From VBCK01 sp035511515 (lineage in GTDB: Bacteria; Pseudomonadota; Gammaproteobacteria; Burkholderiales; Burkholderiaceae_F): a stretch of DNA of 55,694 nucleotides. Shown piece by piece: positions 26,993-36,621 of the stretch (position 1 is its first letter; each line of letters begins with the position of its first letter). The position numbers and the translations under genes were made by a program. The stretch covers positions 1 through 55,694 of the forward strand of contig DATKFG010000044.1 in NCBI GenBank assembly GCA_035511515.1. The letters run 5' to 3'. Below the pieces are notes generated by a model. That model was not told the DNA's origin. It was given only the letters and a program-made list of their open reading frames with translations, and searched no databases.

Positions 26993-28471
26993 ATGGCCAC
27001 TGCGATCGCGTCCTTCTCCAACAGCTATTCGCGTCTGCCGGAGCATTTCTTTGCCCGGCTGGATCCGACGCCGGTGGCGCAGCCACGTCTGATCGTGCTC
27101 AATCGCCCGCTCGCGCACGACCTGGGGCTGGGCATGGATGCGGTCGACGGCGACGCCCTCGCGCAGATTCTAGGAGGCAACATCGTTCCCGGCGGTGCCG
27201 AGCCGATCAGCATGGCCTATGCGGGGCACCAGTTCGGCAGTTTCGTTCCGCAGTTGGGCGACGGCCGGGCGATCCTGCTGGGTGAGGTCCTCGACCGCTG
27301 CGGCGTTCGCCGCGACATCCAGCTCAAGGGCGCAGGGCGCACGCCCTTTTCCCGCCGCGGTGACGGCCGCGCTGCGCTGGGGCCGGTGCTGCGCGAATAC
27401 GTGGTCAGCGAAGCGATGCACGCCCTGGGCATCGCGGCCACGCGCGCCCTGGCGGCCGTTACCACCGGCGAACCCGTCTTTCGGGAAGCCCCCTTACCCG
27501 GGGCCATCCTGACCCGCGTGGCGGCGAGCCACGTCCGGGTGGGTACTTTCCAATACTTCGCTGCGCGCGGCGATGACGAGGCGATCCGGCAGTTGTCGGA
27601 CTATGTCCTGGATCGGCACTACCCCGAGGCGAAGGACGCGGAGCGGCCCTATCTGGCCTTGCTGCAGGCCGTCGCGCGGCGCCAGGCCGCTCTGGTGGCG
27701 CGCTGGATGCAGGTCGGCTTCGTCCATGGCGTGATGAACACCGACAACATGGCCGTTTCGGGCGAGACCATCGACTTCGGGCCCTGCGCATTCATCGAGG
27801 CGTATGACCCTGCGGCCGTTTTCAGTTCGATCGACGAGCTTGGCCGCTACGCCTTCGGCAACCAGCCACGCGCCGCGCAATGGAACATCGTCCGGTTCGC
27901 CGAAGTGCTGCTTGCGCTGATCGATCCGGATCCGAACCGCGCGACCGAACTCGCCCAGGCAGTGATCAGCGCGTTTCCCACCTGGTACGAAAGCGAGTGG
28001 ATCGCCGGAATGCGCCGCAAGCTCGGCCTGGGCCTTGCACAGGACGGTGACCTGGGGTTGATCCAGGGACTGCTCGACGCCATGCATGCGAACCAGGCCG
28101 ACTTCACCCTGACCTTCCGGCGGCTGTGCGACGCTGCGGCCGAGGCAGGCGATGCGGGGCCGCGTGCGCTGTTTGCCGACCCCGGTGCCTATGATCGATG
28201 GGCGCTGCTCTGGCGCGAGCGCCTCCAGAGCGAGGACGGCTCGCCCGCCGAACGCGCGCAGGCCATGCGCCGCGTGAATCCGGCCGTCATCCCGCGCAAC
28301 CACCGCGTGGAACAGGCACTGAAGGCGGCCGTCGAGCGCGAAGACTACGCGCCCTTTTTCGAACTGCTGACCGTTCTGTCGCGGCCCTACGAAGAGCAGC
28401 ACGCGTATCTGGCATACGCCGCGCCGGCGCAGGCCCACGAGCGGGTCGTTCAAACGTTTTGCGGGACCTGA
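26993..28471 (+). CDS. selO: Protein adenylyltransferase SelO (YdiU family)
   Basis: A 492-residue pseudokinase-fold enzyme that transfers AMP from ATP onto Ser/Thr/Tyr of target proteins, linked in bacteria to oxidative-stress responses. Family stretches are AYAGHQFGSFVPQLGDGRAI, QLKGAGRTPFSRRGDGRAAL, SEAMHALGIAATRALA, FVHGVMNTDNM and IDFGPCAFI (metal-binding Asp261). The C-terminus FCGT keeps the conserved Cys of the C-x-x/U tail found in the family. The start is ATG 26993, close to the family N-terminus (SYSRLPEHFFARLDPTPV). It lies 58 bases after the LysR gene and converges on kup. Confidence 0.96.
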   Translation: MATAIASFSNSYSRLPEHFFARLDPTPVAQPRLIVLNRPLAHDLGLGMDAVDGDALAQILGGNIVPGGAEPISMAYAGHQFGSFVPQLGDGRAILLGEVLDRCGVRRDIQLKGAGRTPFSRRGDGRAALGPVLREYVVSEAMHALGIAATRALAAVTTGEPVFREAPLPGAILTRVAASHVRVGTFQYFAARGDDEAIRQLSDYVLDRHYPEAKDAERPYLALLQAVARRQAALVARWMQVGFVHGVMNTDNMAVSGETIDFGPCAFIEAYDPAAVFSSIDELGRYAFGNQPRAAQWNIVRFAEVLLALIDPDPNRATELAQAVISAFPTWYESEWIAGMRRKLGLGLAQDGDLGLIQGLLDAMHANQADFTLTFRRLCDAAAEAGDAGPRALFADPGAYDRWALLWRERLQSEDGSPAERAQAMRRVNPAVIPRNHRVEQALKAAVEREDYAPFFELLTVLSRPYEEQHAYLAYAAPAQAHERVVQTFCGT

Positions 28472-28510
28472 GCGGTTGGTACGGACCGGGCATGGCTGCG
28501 CCCGCGGCGA

Positions 28511-30388
28511 TCAGATTTCTATCTGAGCCCCCAGCTCCGCAACCCGGTTGGGCGGCAGCTTGAAATAGTCGGCCGGGTCGGCCGCATTGCGCACCATCGC
28601 CGCGAAGATGCGCTCGCGCCACTTTGACATGCGTCCCTGCCCGCTCGGCACCAGCCGCTGGCGGCTCAGGAAGTAGGACGTTTCCATAGGGTTGATCGTG
28701 ATGCCCTGCGACCTGGCAAGCTCCAGCGCTGCCGGCACATGAGGCTCGTTCATGAAACCCCAGTAGACGTCGACCTGGTAGAACTCGTGCCTGAGCGGGT
28801 GCACCTTCGCCTGCTGGTCTGCCGGCACCCACGGCACCTCGCAGACGTGGACCGTCAGGAAGATCACGCGTTCGTGCAGCACCTTGTTATGCAGCAGGTT
28901 GTGCATGAACGCGCGGGGCGCGCCCTCCTGCTCGCCGCGCAGGAACACCGCCGTGCCGGGCACGCGCGGCGGCGGCGCTGCGACCAGCGAATCGATCAAG
29001 ACCGACAGCGGCACCGCATCCTTCTGCAGCCGCATCCGCACCAGTTGGCGGCCGTCGCTCCAGGTCATCATGACGAAGAAGACGAGCGCGGCGACCGCGA
29101 GCGGAAACCAGCCGCCCTGCACGATGCGCAGCGTGTTGGCCGAAAAGAACGCCGCATCGACCACCAGGAACAGCCCGGTTGCCCCGACCCCCAGCCACAG
29201 CGGGTACTTCCAGCCGTAGCGCAGCACCTCGAACGTGAGCAGCGTGGTGATCAGCATCGTGCCGGTTACGGCGATTCCGTAGGCGGCCGCCAGCGCGCTC
29301 GCGCTGCCGAAAGAAATGGTGACGCTCGCCACCAGCAGGTACTGCAGCCAGTTCACATCGGGCAGGTAGACCTGGTGCAACGACTGCGCCGAGGTCTGCA
29401 CGATCTGCATCCGGGGCAGGTATCCGAGCTGGATCGCCTGCTTGACGAACGAAAACGTGCCCGAGATCGTCGCCTGCGAGGCGATCACGGTGGCGGCGGT
29501 TGCCAGCACGACCATCGGCACCACGCCCCAGGCCGGCACCAGCCGGTAGAACGGATTGTCGGCGGCCGACGTGTTGGTCAGCAGCAGCGCCCCTTGCCCC
29601 AGGTAGTTCAGCAGCAGGGCCGGAAACACGAGCGTGAACCAGGCCGTGCGGATCGCGCGCTTTCCGAAGTGACCCAGATCGGCGTACAACGCCTCCGCTC
29701 CGGTCACCGACAGCACGATCGCGCCCAGCGCGGCGAAACCGGCCGAGCCGTTTCGTTGCATGAAGGTGAACGCGCGCCACGGGTCCAGCGCCGCCAGGAT
29801 GTGCGGGGCCCGGCAGATGCTGGCCAGGCCGGTGGCGCCGATAACCAGGAACCACAGCGTCAGCACCGGCCCGAACAGGGAGCCGATGCGGCCGGTTCCG
29901 TTCTTCTGCACCAGGTACAACGCGGTCAGAATCGCGACCGCAATGGGAACCGCGTAGGGCTTGAAAGCGGGGGTCGCGACCTCCAGGCCCTCGACCGCGC
30001 TGAGCACCGAAATCGCCGGCGTGATCACGCCGTCGCCGCAGAACAGCGCCGCTCCGAGCAGCCCCAGCATCACCACCACGCGGAAATGGCGCGACCCGCG
30101 TCCGACGGCCGAGGAGGCCAGCGCGGTGAGCGCCATGATTCCGCCTTCGCCGCGGTTGTCGGCGCGCAGGATCAGCACGACGTACTTCAGGGCCACGATC
30201 AGCACCAGCGTCCAGACCATCGTGGAGATCACGCCGATCACGTTGGCCGCTCCCAGCGTGACGCCGTGCACCGGATTGAAGGACTCCTGCACCGCGTACA
30301 GCGGGCTGGTGCCGATATCGCCGTAGACGACACCGACGGCGCCAAGAGTCAGCGCCGGCAAGCTGGCCGAGCCCGTCCGGGTGCCCAT
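28511..30388 (-). CDS. kup: Low-affinity potassium uptake protein Kup
   Basis: A 625-residue K+/H+ symporter of the KUP/HAK family. The N-terminal signature ALTLGAVGVVYGDIGTSPLY, then LRADNRGEGGIMAL, GAALFCGDGVITPAISVLSA and SVTGAEALYADLGHFG are diagnostic. About twelve membrane helices are followed by a ~170-residue cytoplasmic tail ending in YFKLPPNRVAELGAQIEI, close to the usual Kup C-terminus. The start is ATG 30388; no strong ribosome site is evident. Converges with selO across a 39-base gap. Confidence 0.96.
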   Translation of the reverse strand: MGTRTGSASLPALTLGAVGVVYGDIGTSPLYAVQESFNPVHGVTLGAANVIGVISTMVWTLVLIVALKYVVLILRADNRGEGGIMALTALASSAVGRGSRHFRVVVMLGLLGAALFCGDGVITPAISVLSAVEGLEVATPAFKPYAVPIAVAILTALYLVQKNGTGRIGSLFGPVLTLWFLVIGATGLASICRAPHILAALDPWRAFTFMQRNGSAGFAALGAIVLSVTGAEALYADLGHFGKRAIRTAWFTLVFPALLLNYLGQGALLLTNTSAADNPFYRLVPAWGVVPMVVLATAATVIASQATISGTFSFVKQAIQLGYLPRMQIVQTSAQSLHQVYLPDVNWLQYLLVASVTISFGSASALAAAYGIAVTGTMLITTLLTFEVLRYGWKYPLWLGVGATGLFLVVDAAFFSANTLRIVQGGWFPLAVAALVFFVMMTWSDGRQLVRMRLQKDAVPLSVLIDSLVAAPPPRVPGTAVFLRGEQEGAPRAFMHNLLHNKVLHERVIFLTVHVCEVPWVPADQQAKVHPLRHEFYQVDVYWGFMNEPHVPAALELARSQGITINPMETSYFLSRQRLVPSGQGRMSKWRERIFAAMVRNAADPADYFKLPPNRVAELGAQIEI

Positions 30389-30502
30389 CGTTGGTTGTTG
30401 GGAAGGGTGGAACCGGGCGCCCGGGCAACTGATCCGGGCGCCAATATACCTTGGCCCAACTCGTGGCGATACCTCGCCCGGTGCGCCCGCCGCCCTTGCG
30501 GT

Positions 30503-30988
30503 CTACCCGATCAGCAGGTCCACCGCGCCGGCGTGCCGCTGGAAATGACGTTGCAGCGCGCTGCGCAGCCGCGCACGCGCGGTGGCATCGAAGCCGGTCT
30601 GCGGGTGGCAGGCGATCAGGTTTTCGCAGTACGGCGTAAACCAGTTCGGCCGGTCGTCCAGCGCGAGCCAGGCTTCGTCCTGCATCCGGTTCTGCTGCAG
30701 CCAGTGCAGGCACTCGGCCTGGCGGCGGTACGGGACCAGGGCGGCGCTGGACGTGAAGTCGCTGAAGTTCGGGGTCGTACCGATGACGCGCTGGCGCAGC
30801 GGCGCGGGCAGCATGGCCACCAGCTGGTCGTACGGCTTGGTCTGCCGCCAGGAGGTGGAAAGCACCAGCGTGACGCGCGGGAAACCGCGCAGTGTGTGAG
30901 CCAGGCGCGGGGCGTTTTCAAAAAGGCGTGAGGCGTCATAGCACGGGTCAGGGTGCAGCACCCCGTCGAAGTCGAGAAACAGGATCAC
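30503..30988 (-). CDS. Small HAD-superfamily hydrolase
   Basis: A 161-residue HAD protein. The nucleophile motif LFLDFDGVLHPD at the extreme N-terminus, motif II in LSTSWRQ and the acidic motif ALDDRPNW match the short HAD type found alone or with RNA-repair modules. It lacks an obvious cap domain. Substrate unknown. The start is GTG 30988. It lies upstream of kup on the same strand with a 114-base gap, and a 242-base region separates it from the divergent GGDEF-EAL gene. Confidence 0.82.
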   Translation of the reverse strand: MILFLDFDGVLHPDPCYDASRLFENAPRLAHTLRGFPRVTLVLSTSWRQTKPYDQLVAMLPAPLRQRVIGTTPNFSDFTSSAALVPYRRQAECLHWLQQNRMQDEAWLALDDRPNWFTPYCENLIACHPQTGFDATARARLRSALQRHFQRHAGAVDLLIG

Positions 30989-31230
30989 CAGGACTCACTG
31001 TCGAACGACGGCCACAGTGCCGCCTATTGTTCAATGTTCGGCAGGCGTCGAGACTTCGTTAGGTGAGCGTCGCGGCGAATTGCCCCGGCTATTCGGGGCT
31101 ATTCGAGCCTTTGGATTTGAAGCCCGAACGCGCCGTTATCGCGCGACCCGGCCAACGGTGGGCCCACGAAAATCGGACAAACCGCTCGAGTCGCCGCGCG
31201 CGCCCTTTGTCAACGGAATCATTCGCCGCC

Positions 31231-32718
31231 ATGGAGCCATCCGATACCACCGAGAGTGATCCGTCCAGGCACGCCAGGGCCGCAGGCGGGCAGGAGCAGC
31301 GCGAGCCGCCTGCGCGCCTGCGGGCGCTGGAGCGCACCATCGCCGAACGCGACAATGAGCTGGCATGGACCAGCGAACGGCTGATCGCCGAGTTGCACGA
31401 GCGCGCCGCTGCGCAGGCCAGCGCGCTCGCGGCCGAGCGCTTCGATCCGGCCACCGGATTGCCGAACCGGCGGCTGTTCGAGGAGCAGCTGGCGCGCGCA
31501 GCGATCGAGCATCAGGGCGCCGCCGAGCCGGCTGCCGTGCTGCTGGTGGGCGTCGACCAGCTCGTTGCGCTGCGCGGCTCGATGGGATTTCGAGCGGCCG
31601 ACCACGCGGCCCGGCTGATCGGCGAGCGTCTGCGCCTGGCGGTGCGGGGCTGCGACCTGGTGGGACGGATCGGCGATGCCGAGTTCGGGGTGGTGCTCAC
31701 CCACCTGCGCGCCTCGAACGATGCCACTCCGGTCGCGCGCAAGCTGATCGACCTGATCGATGCGCCGCTGCGCATCGATGGGCAGGAATTCCGCGTCAGC
31801 GCCACGATGGGGGTGGCCGTGTGTCCGGCCGACGGCACCGACGCCGATGCGCTGATGCAGCGCGCGCTCAACGCGCTGCAGTTCGCGCGCGAGACCTCGA
31901 CGCGCTTTTATCAGTTCTTCGACCCGATTGCTGCGCAGCGCGAGTCGCGGCGCCTGCAGTTGCAGGCGGATCTGCGCTACGCGCTGCAGGCGAACGAATT
32001 CCTGGTGCATTACCAGCCGCGCGTGAGCGTGCGGTCCCGGCGCGTGGTCGGAGTCGAGGCCCTGGTGCGCTGGCTGCACCCGTGCTTCGGCCTGCTGCCG
32101 GCCGGCCAGTTCGTCGATCTGGCGGAGGAAAGCGGCCTGATCGTTCCGATCGGCGAGGCGGTGCTGGCGCAGTCGTGCGCCGCTGCAGCCGACTGGCCGC
32201 GCGAGATCGGCTTGTCGGTGAATCTGTCGGCGCGCGAGTTTCGCGGCTCCGATGTGAACACCGTCGTGGCCAGGATCCTGGACAAAACCGCTCTGTCGCC
32301 GCGCCGGCTTCAGATCGAGGTGACCGAATCGAGCCTGGGCCGGCAGCCGGCCGAGATCGAGGCCGCCATCGGCCGGCTCGCGCGCCTGCGTGAATCGGGC
32401 GTGGGCGTCGCGCTCGATCAGTTCGGAACCGGCGCCTGCAGCCTGACCTTGCTGCGCGATTGCTTCGCCGACGCGCTCAATATCGAAGGCAGCTTCGTCC
32501 GCAGCCTGGCCGAGGACACCGCATCGATGGCGATCCTGCGGGCCATCACCACGCTGGGCCGCCATTTCGGCGCGCGCGTCGTGGCCGAAGGCGTGGAGAC
32601 CGAGGAGCAGTTCGAGCTGGCGCGGCGTGCCGGATGCTCGCAGGCGCAGGGCTACCTGTTCGGTCGCCCGATGCCGTTGCCCGAGCTGAACGCGTTTCTG
32701 GCCGCGAACGGGCGCTGA
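31231..32718 (+). CDS. Degenerate GGDEF-EAL protein beside the MSHA pilus locus
   Basis: A 495-residue protein with a short coiled N-terminus (LRALERTIAERDNELAW), a GGDEF domain and an EAL domain, no membrane segment. The GGDEF signature is replaced by GDAEF at 148-152, so cyclase activity is unlikely. The EAL motif is kept at 276-278, but DDFGTGYSSL reads DQFGTGACSL (from 396) and the usual LKIDRSF reads LNIEGSF, so phosphodiesterase activity is doubtful too. It is probably a c-di-GMP sensor or a non-catalytic regulator. ATG 31231 is chosen; the frame is open to 31063, but the earlier residues look non-coding. Its stop is 12 bases from the convergent mshN stop. Confidence 0.9.
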   Translation: MEPSDTTESDPSRHARAAGGQEQREPPARLRALERTIAERDNELAWTSERLIAELHERAAAQASALAAERFDPATGLPNRRLFEEQLARAAIEHQGAAEPAAVLLVGVDQLVALRGSMGFRAADHAARLIGERLRLAVRGCDLVGRIGDAEFGVVLTHLRASNDATPVARKLIDLIDAPLRIDGQEFRVSATMGVAVCPADGTDADALMQRALNALQFARETSTRFYQFFDPIAAQRESRRLQLQADLRYALQANEFLVHYQPRVSVRSRRVVGVEALVRWLHPCFGLLPAGQFVDLAEESGLIVPIGEAVLAQSCAAAADWPREIGLSVNLSAREFRGSDVNTVVARILDKTALSPRRLQIEVTESSLGRQPAEIEAAIGRLARLRESGVGVALDQFGTGACSLTLLRDCFADALNIEGSFVRSLAEDTASMAILRAITTLGRHFGARVVAEGVETEEQFELARRAGCSQAQGYLFGRPMPLPELNAFLAANGR

Positions 32719-32730
32719 CGCGGCCGGCCG

Positions 32731-33885
32731 CTATGGCGCGGGCGGCGCTACGGTCGCCTGCAACGCGCGGATCCGCGAGTCCACGAAGCCGCGCAATTCG
32801 GCGCTGAGCATTTCTCGGGTGGCGCCGCGGTAGGCGGCGAGCGCTTCGGCGTCGCGCCCGAGCGCCTGCAACGATATGCCAATCCCCACCCACGCCACCG
32901 CATCGGTGGGCGCAAACCTCAGCGCTGCTCCGTATTCGACCACCGCGAGCTGATGCCGGCCGGCGCGTTGGGCCACCGCCGCGGCCAGCGCGTGGTAGGC
33001 CAGGTCGCGGGCATCGGGCGGAACCTTCTCCAGCGTCTGCAGTGCCGCGGCCGGGTCGTCCAGCTCCGCCTGCAGCTGCGCTGCCGTGGGCGCGAAGCGG
33101 CGCGGGTCGATTGCTGCGCCGTCGAGCAGCGTCGCCATGGCCAGGCGGCGGTCGCCGCTTTCGGCCTGCAGGGCGGCCAGCGTTGCGCGCGCCTCGTTCC
33201 AGTCGGGGCGCCTGGCCAGCGCCTCGGCGAGCAGCTGAGCGGCTTCGTTCGCTCGTCCCCGCCCGATCAGGTCCGTCGCATGCGCCAGCTCCGACTGCTT
33301 CGCGCTTTGCGCCACGGACGGCGCCGCAGGCGCTGCGGCCGCGACCGCCGGGGCTGCCGGTTCAGCATCCCGCGCGGCGGGAGCAGGGTGAGGCCGGACC
33401 GCTGCCGGGTGAGGGCGTGACGGCTGTGCCGCGGCGGGCTGCAACGCTGGCGGCGGCGCGGTCTGCGGCAGCTGCGCGCTGGGTGCGGCCTGCGGCTCGG
33501 GTGTGATCGGTGCGACCTGCGCCACGTTGGCCGCTGGCGGCAGCGGCTGCGCGGAAGGCGCCGGCAACGCGGCTGGCGCGGTCACGCCGGCGGGCGGCTC
33601 GGCAGCCGGCACTGGCGCGGCCACGACGTGCCCGGCCGCGTGTTGGTCCGGCTTGGCGGGCACCGGTGCGGGACGCGGCCACAGCCAGAACGCCAGCGCC
33701 GCGGCCGCGGCGGCGGACAGCCACAGCGCGGGGCGGACTGTGCGCGTGCGCGCCCGCGTCTGCGGCACCGCAGTCGCCGCGCCGACGGAAGGCGAGGTCC
33801 ACGCCGGCGATGGTGCGGTCAACGGCTGCGCCGGGCGCTCTCCGCGCCGTTCCAGGTCGCGCAACATCGTATTTAAGACACTCAT
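32731..33885 (-). CDS. mshN: MSHA biogenesis protein MshN (TPR protein)
   Basis: A 384-residue inner-membrane protein. The N-terminus MSVLNTMLRDLERRG is the MshN start, followed by one membrane helix at ~52-70, a long Ala/Pro-rich periplasmic linker to ~205 and TPR-like helices to the end (AAQLLAEALARRPDWNEARA, VEYGAALRFAPTDAVAWVGI). GAAGG precedes the ATG. It is the last gene of the pilus cluster and lies 26 bases after mshM. Role in MSHA assembly is by family; the exact step is unknown. Confidence 0.87.
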   Translation of the reverse strand: MSVLNTMLRDLERRGERPAQPLTAPSPAWTSPSVGAATAVPQTRARTRTVRPALWLSAAAAAALAFWLWPRPAPVPAKPDQHAAGHVVAAPVPAAEPPAGVTAPAALPAPSAQPLPPAANVAQVAPITPEPQAAPSAQLPQTAPPPALQPAAAQPSRPHPAAVRPHPAPAARDAEPAAPAVAAAAPAAPSVAQSAKQSELAHATDLIGRGRANEAAQLLAEALARRPDWNEARATLAALQAESGDRRLAMATLLDGAAIDPRRFAPTAAQLQAELDDPAAALQTLEKVPPDARDLAYHALAAAVAQRAGRHQLAVVEYGAALRFAPTDAVAWVGIGISLQALGRDAEALAAYRGATREMLSAELRGFVDSRIRALQATVAPPAP

Positions 33886-33911
33886 CGGTTGAACCTTCGC
33901 ATCGGGATCGA

Positions 33912-34790
33912 TCAGTAACCGGTCCTGAAGCGCAGCCGGCGCGTCCACGCCAGCAGCGCCAGCAGGCCCCGGCCACGCGCCTGCGGCGTGTCCTTGGCGG
34001 CGGCGCGCGCCTGGCGCATCGTGACGCGCGCGCATCCCTGCCCATAGGCGAGCAGCAGCGACTTGTGGGCGATGATGTTGATCAGGCGCGGAACGCCCCG
34101 AGCGCAGGTGTGCACCGCGCGCGCTACGTCGGCCGGGAACAGCGCGCTGCCTCGGTGGCCCGCGACGCGCAGCCGGTGCGCCAGGTAGACCTCGGTTTCG
34201 GCGCTCGACAGCGCGCTCAGCTCGTAATGAAACGCGATCCGGGTGCGCAACTGGCGCAGATCATTGCGCGCGAGCTTGTGGTCGAGCTCGGGCTGGCCGA
34301 ACAGCACCACCTGGACCAGCTTGTGCTTTTCAGTTTCCAGGTTCGACAGCAGCCGCAGCGCCTCGAGCGTCTCGACCGGCATCGCCTGCGCCTCGTCCAG
34401 GCAGACCACGACCCGCGAGCCGCGTGCGGCCAGCCTGAGCAGCGCACGGTTCAGCGTGTCCAGCACGTCGCTGTCGGAATTGACGTTGACGATCCGGATC
34501 TTCAGCTCCCGCGCGATCGCCAGCAGCAGGGTGCGCGGACTCAGGCACGGGTTGGGAATGTAGGCGGTGCGGTAGCCGGCCTGGCCCACTGCGTGCGCCA
34601 GAAAGCGCCGGCACAGCAGGGTCTTGCCGGTGCCGACTTCGCCCGTGATCTTGATGAAGCCTTCGCCGCTGTCGACGGCCAGCACCAGCGTGTCGAACGC
34701 CTCGCGCTGGGCACGCGAGGAAAACGCGAACGCGGTGTCGGGCGTCAGCGCGAAAGGCGTGGCATTCAGTCCGAAATGGGTGAAGTACAT
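33912..34790 (-). CDS. mshM: MSHA biogenesis ATPase MshM (ExeA/GspA-like)
   Basis: A 292-residue AAA ATPase. MYFTHFGLNATPFALTPDTA is the typical ExeA/MshM start. Walker A GEVGTGKT is at residues 50-57, Walker B VVVCLDEAQAM, and GQPELDHKL and GVPRLINIIAHKSLLLAYG are conserved family blocks. Relatives help place the secretin in the cell wall. It sits 10 bases after mshL and 26 before mshN, which fits a secretin-assembly role. Confidence 0.92.
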   Translation of the reverse strand: MYFTHFGLNATPFALTPDTAFAFSSRAQREAFDTLVLAVDSGEGFIKITGEVGTGKTLLCRRFLAHAVGQAGYRTAYIPNPCLSPRTLLLAIARELKIRIVNVNSDSDVLDTLNRALLRLAARGSRVVVCLDEAQAMPVETLEALRLLSNLETEKHKLVQVVLFGQPELDHKLARNDLRQLRTRIAFHYELSALSSAETEVYLAHRLRVAGHRGSALFPADVARAVHTCARGVPRLINIIAHKSLLLAYGQGCARVTMRQARAAAKDTPQARGRGLLALLAWTRRLRFRTGY

Positions 34791-34800
34791 CGGGGCGCCT

Positions 34801-36621
34801 TTACAGTTTGGAGGCTTCGGCGGCAGCGCTCATCCGCTGCAGCGCGCCGTCGCGCAGCGCATCGAGCTGGGCCTGCGATTGCACCACCGTGGGCTTCATC
34901 AGGATCACCAGCTCCTGCTTGGTAAAGGAATGCTGGCTGGAGCTGAACAGCCGTCCCAGCCACGGCAGGTCGGCCGCTCCCGGAATCCCGCTGCGCGTGT
35001 CCGACCGGTTGGCGATCATCAGCCCGCCGATCGCGACGATGTTGCCGTCGCTCACCCGGACCAACGTGTCGGTTTCCGAGACCGTGCTCGAGGCCAGCGG
35101 CAGCGTGTAGTTGCCCAGCGTTCCCAGGTTCACGTCCTGGCTGCGCGAGACCACCGAGGAGACGGACGGATGCACGTGCAGGATGATGTTGCCGTCGTCG
35201 TCGATCTGCGGGGTCACGTCCAGCGCCACGCCGGAGAAAAACGGCTGCACCGTGATCGTCGGCGTGATCACCGCCGAACCGTTGACAGTGGAGGACGAAG
35301 AGATGTTGGTCGTGATGCCGGTGACGAAGAAATCGTCGGTGCCGACCTTCAGCACCGCCTGCTGGTTGTTCATGGCCGCGATGCGCGGACTGGAAAGCAC
35401 CTGCACGTCGCCTTGCGTCTGCAGGAACTCCATCAGAGCGGCGAAGCTCTTTGTTTGAAAGGCCAGGCCGAACAGCGGCCCGGCGCCGGGCGTGGGTTGC
35501 GACACGCTGGTTCCCGGCGCCACGCTGAGCAGCGCGTCGGTCAGCAGCCCGCCCGGAGTCAGCGTGGCCCCTGGCGTGATCATGCCGGCCGACCCGCGCG
35601 CCCCCGTGCCGGCGTGGAAGGCGGACCAGTTGACTCCCGCCTGGGTGGCGTCGGTCAGCGTGACCTGGATGATCTTGGACTCCAGCATCACTTCACGTTC
35701 GACGTTCACCTGCATGGCGCGCAGGTAGGTCTCGACCTGGCGCATCTCACGGGGATACGCCCGAACCACGACCACACCCGATTGCGGCGACACGATCAGT
35801 TGCCGGCCATCCGGATGGGTCGCATCGACGGTCATCAGCAGCCTGAGCGAAGATTCGATCTCGCTCCACACCTCGCTGCGGGTCAGGGTCGTGATGTGGC
35901 TCGACTCCTGGGTTGTCTGGGTCCCGCCTCCCGAGCTCGGAGGCGTCGGCGGCGCCGAGCCGCCCGGCGTTCCCGGCACGCCCGCGGTCGAGCCCTGCGA
36001 GATCGAGCCGGAGGTCACTCGCACGTCGCTGCGGCCGGTGCGGCTCGTCACCGGGTAGTTGACCTGAAATACGCGGGTCTGCAGCACCGGCTGCTGAACG
36101 AAGATGCGGCTTCCCTGCACGTGGTACTCGAATCCGTACATTTCGCGCAGCGTCTCCAGCGCCTCGATCAGCGTCACGTCCTTCAGGCCGACCGTCACCG
36201 AAGCCTTCAGCTCCGGATCGACCACGATCGAGTAGCGCGTGTCGCGTGCCAGCGCTTCGAACACCTGAGAGACCGGCAGCCCGACCACGTTCAGATCGAA
36301 ACGCGGCTCGGTTTTCGGCAGGAGCCTGCCGACCGACAGATCAGCCGGCGGCAGCAGCGCGCGCGACACCTCGGGTGGCACGGCCGCTGCGGTGGGCTTT
36401 GACGGTTCGACCAGATCGGTGCGGATTTCCGGCAGCAGGGCGCCGCGCCGGTCGGCCGATTGCGAGCTGGCGCAGGCCGACAGCAGCAGAGTCAGTCCCA
36501 CGGCGACCGCCGCCAGCAGCCACGGCATCAGCCAGGGCCAGCGCGGCGGCGTTTCCCGGTCTTCGCGACCCGGCGTTTGTACCAGGCGGCCGTACAACGG
36601 GATGTGCTCTTCGGGTTTCAT
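34801..36621 (-). CDS. mshL: MSHA pilus secretin MshL
   Basis: A 606-residue outer-membrane secretin, the channel through which the pilus leaves the cell. N-domains (FDLNVVGLPVSQVFEALARD, YSIVVDPELKASVTVGLKDV) precede the secretin core with VQVLSSPRIAAMNNQQAVLK and IVAIGGLMI. A lipobox-like LLLSAC puts the lipid cysteine at residue 50. This start gives an unusual ~28-residue stretch before the signal core, but it overlaps the mshK stop as ATGA. An internal ATG at residue 32 would give a normal short lipoprotein signal but lacks a ribosome site. Confidence 0.94.
   Translation of the reverse strand: MKPEEHIPLYGRLVQTPGREDRETPPRWPWLMPWLLAAVAVGLTLLLSACASSQSADRRGALLPEIRTDLVEPSKPTAAAVPPEVSRALLPPADLSVGRLLPKTEPRFDLNVVGLPVSQVFEALARDTRYSIVVDPELKASVTVGLKDVTLIEALETLREMYGFEYHVQGSRIFVQQPVLQTRVFQVNYPVTSRTGRSDVRVTSGSISQGSTAGVPGTPGGSAPPTPPSSGGGTQTTQESSHITTLTRSEVWSEIESSLRLLMTVDATHPDGRQLIVSPQSGVVVVRAYPREMRQVETYLRAMQVNVEREVMLESKIIQVTLTDATQAGVNWSAFHAGTGARGSAGMITPGATLTPGGLLTDALLSVAPGTSVSQPTPGAGPLFGLAFQTKSFAALMEFLQTQGDVQVLSSPRIAAMNNQQAVLKVGTDDFFVTGITTNISSSSTVNGSAVITPTITVQPFFSGVALDVTPQIDDDGNIILHVHPSVSSVVSRSQDVNLGTLGNYTLPLASSTVSETDTLVRVSDGNIVAIGGLMIANRSDTRSGIPGAADLPWLGRLFSSSQHSFTKQELVILMKPTVVQSQAQLDALRDGALQRMSAAAEASKL

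Noticed and set aside
28739..30931. 730-codon plus-strand frame opposite kup
   Set aside because: Kup is unmistakable on the minus strand. The antisense product is rich in Arg, Gln and His, as expected from reversed hydrophobic codons.
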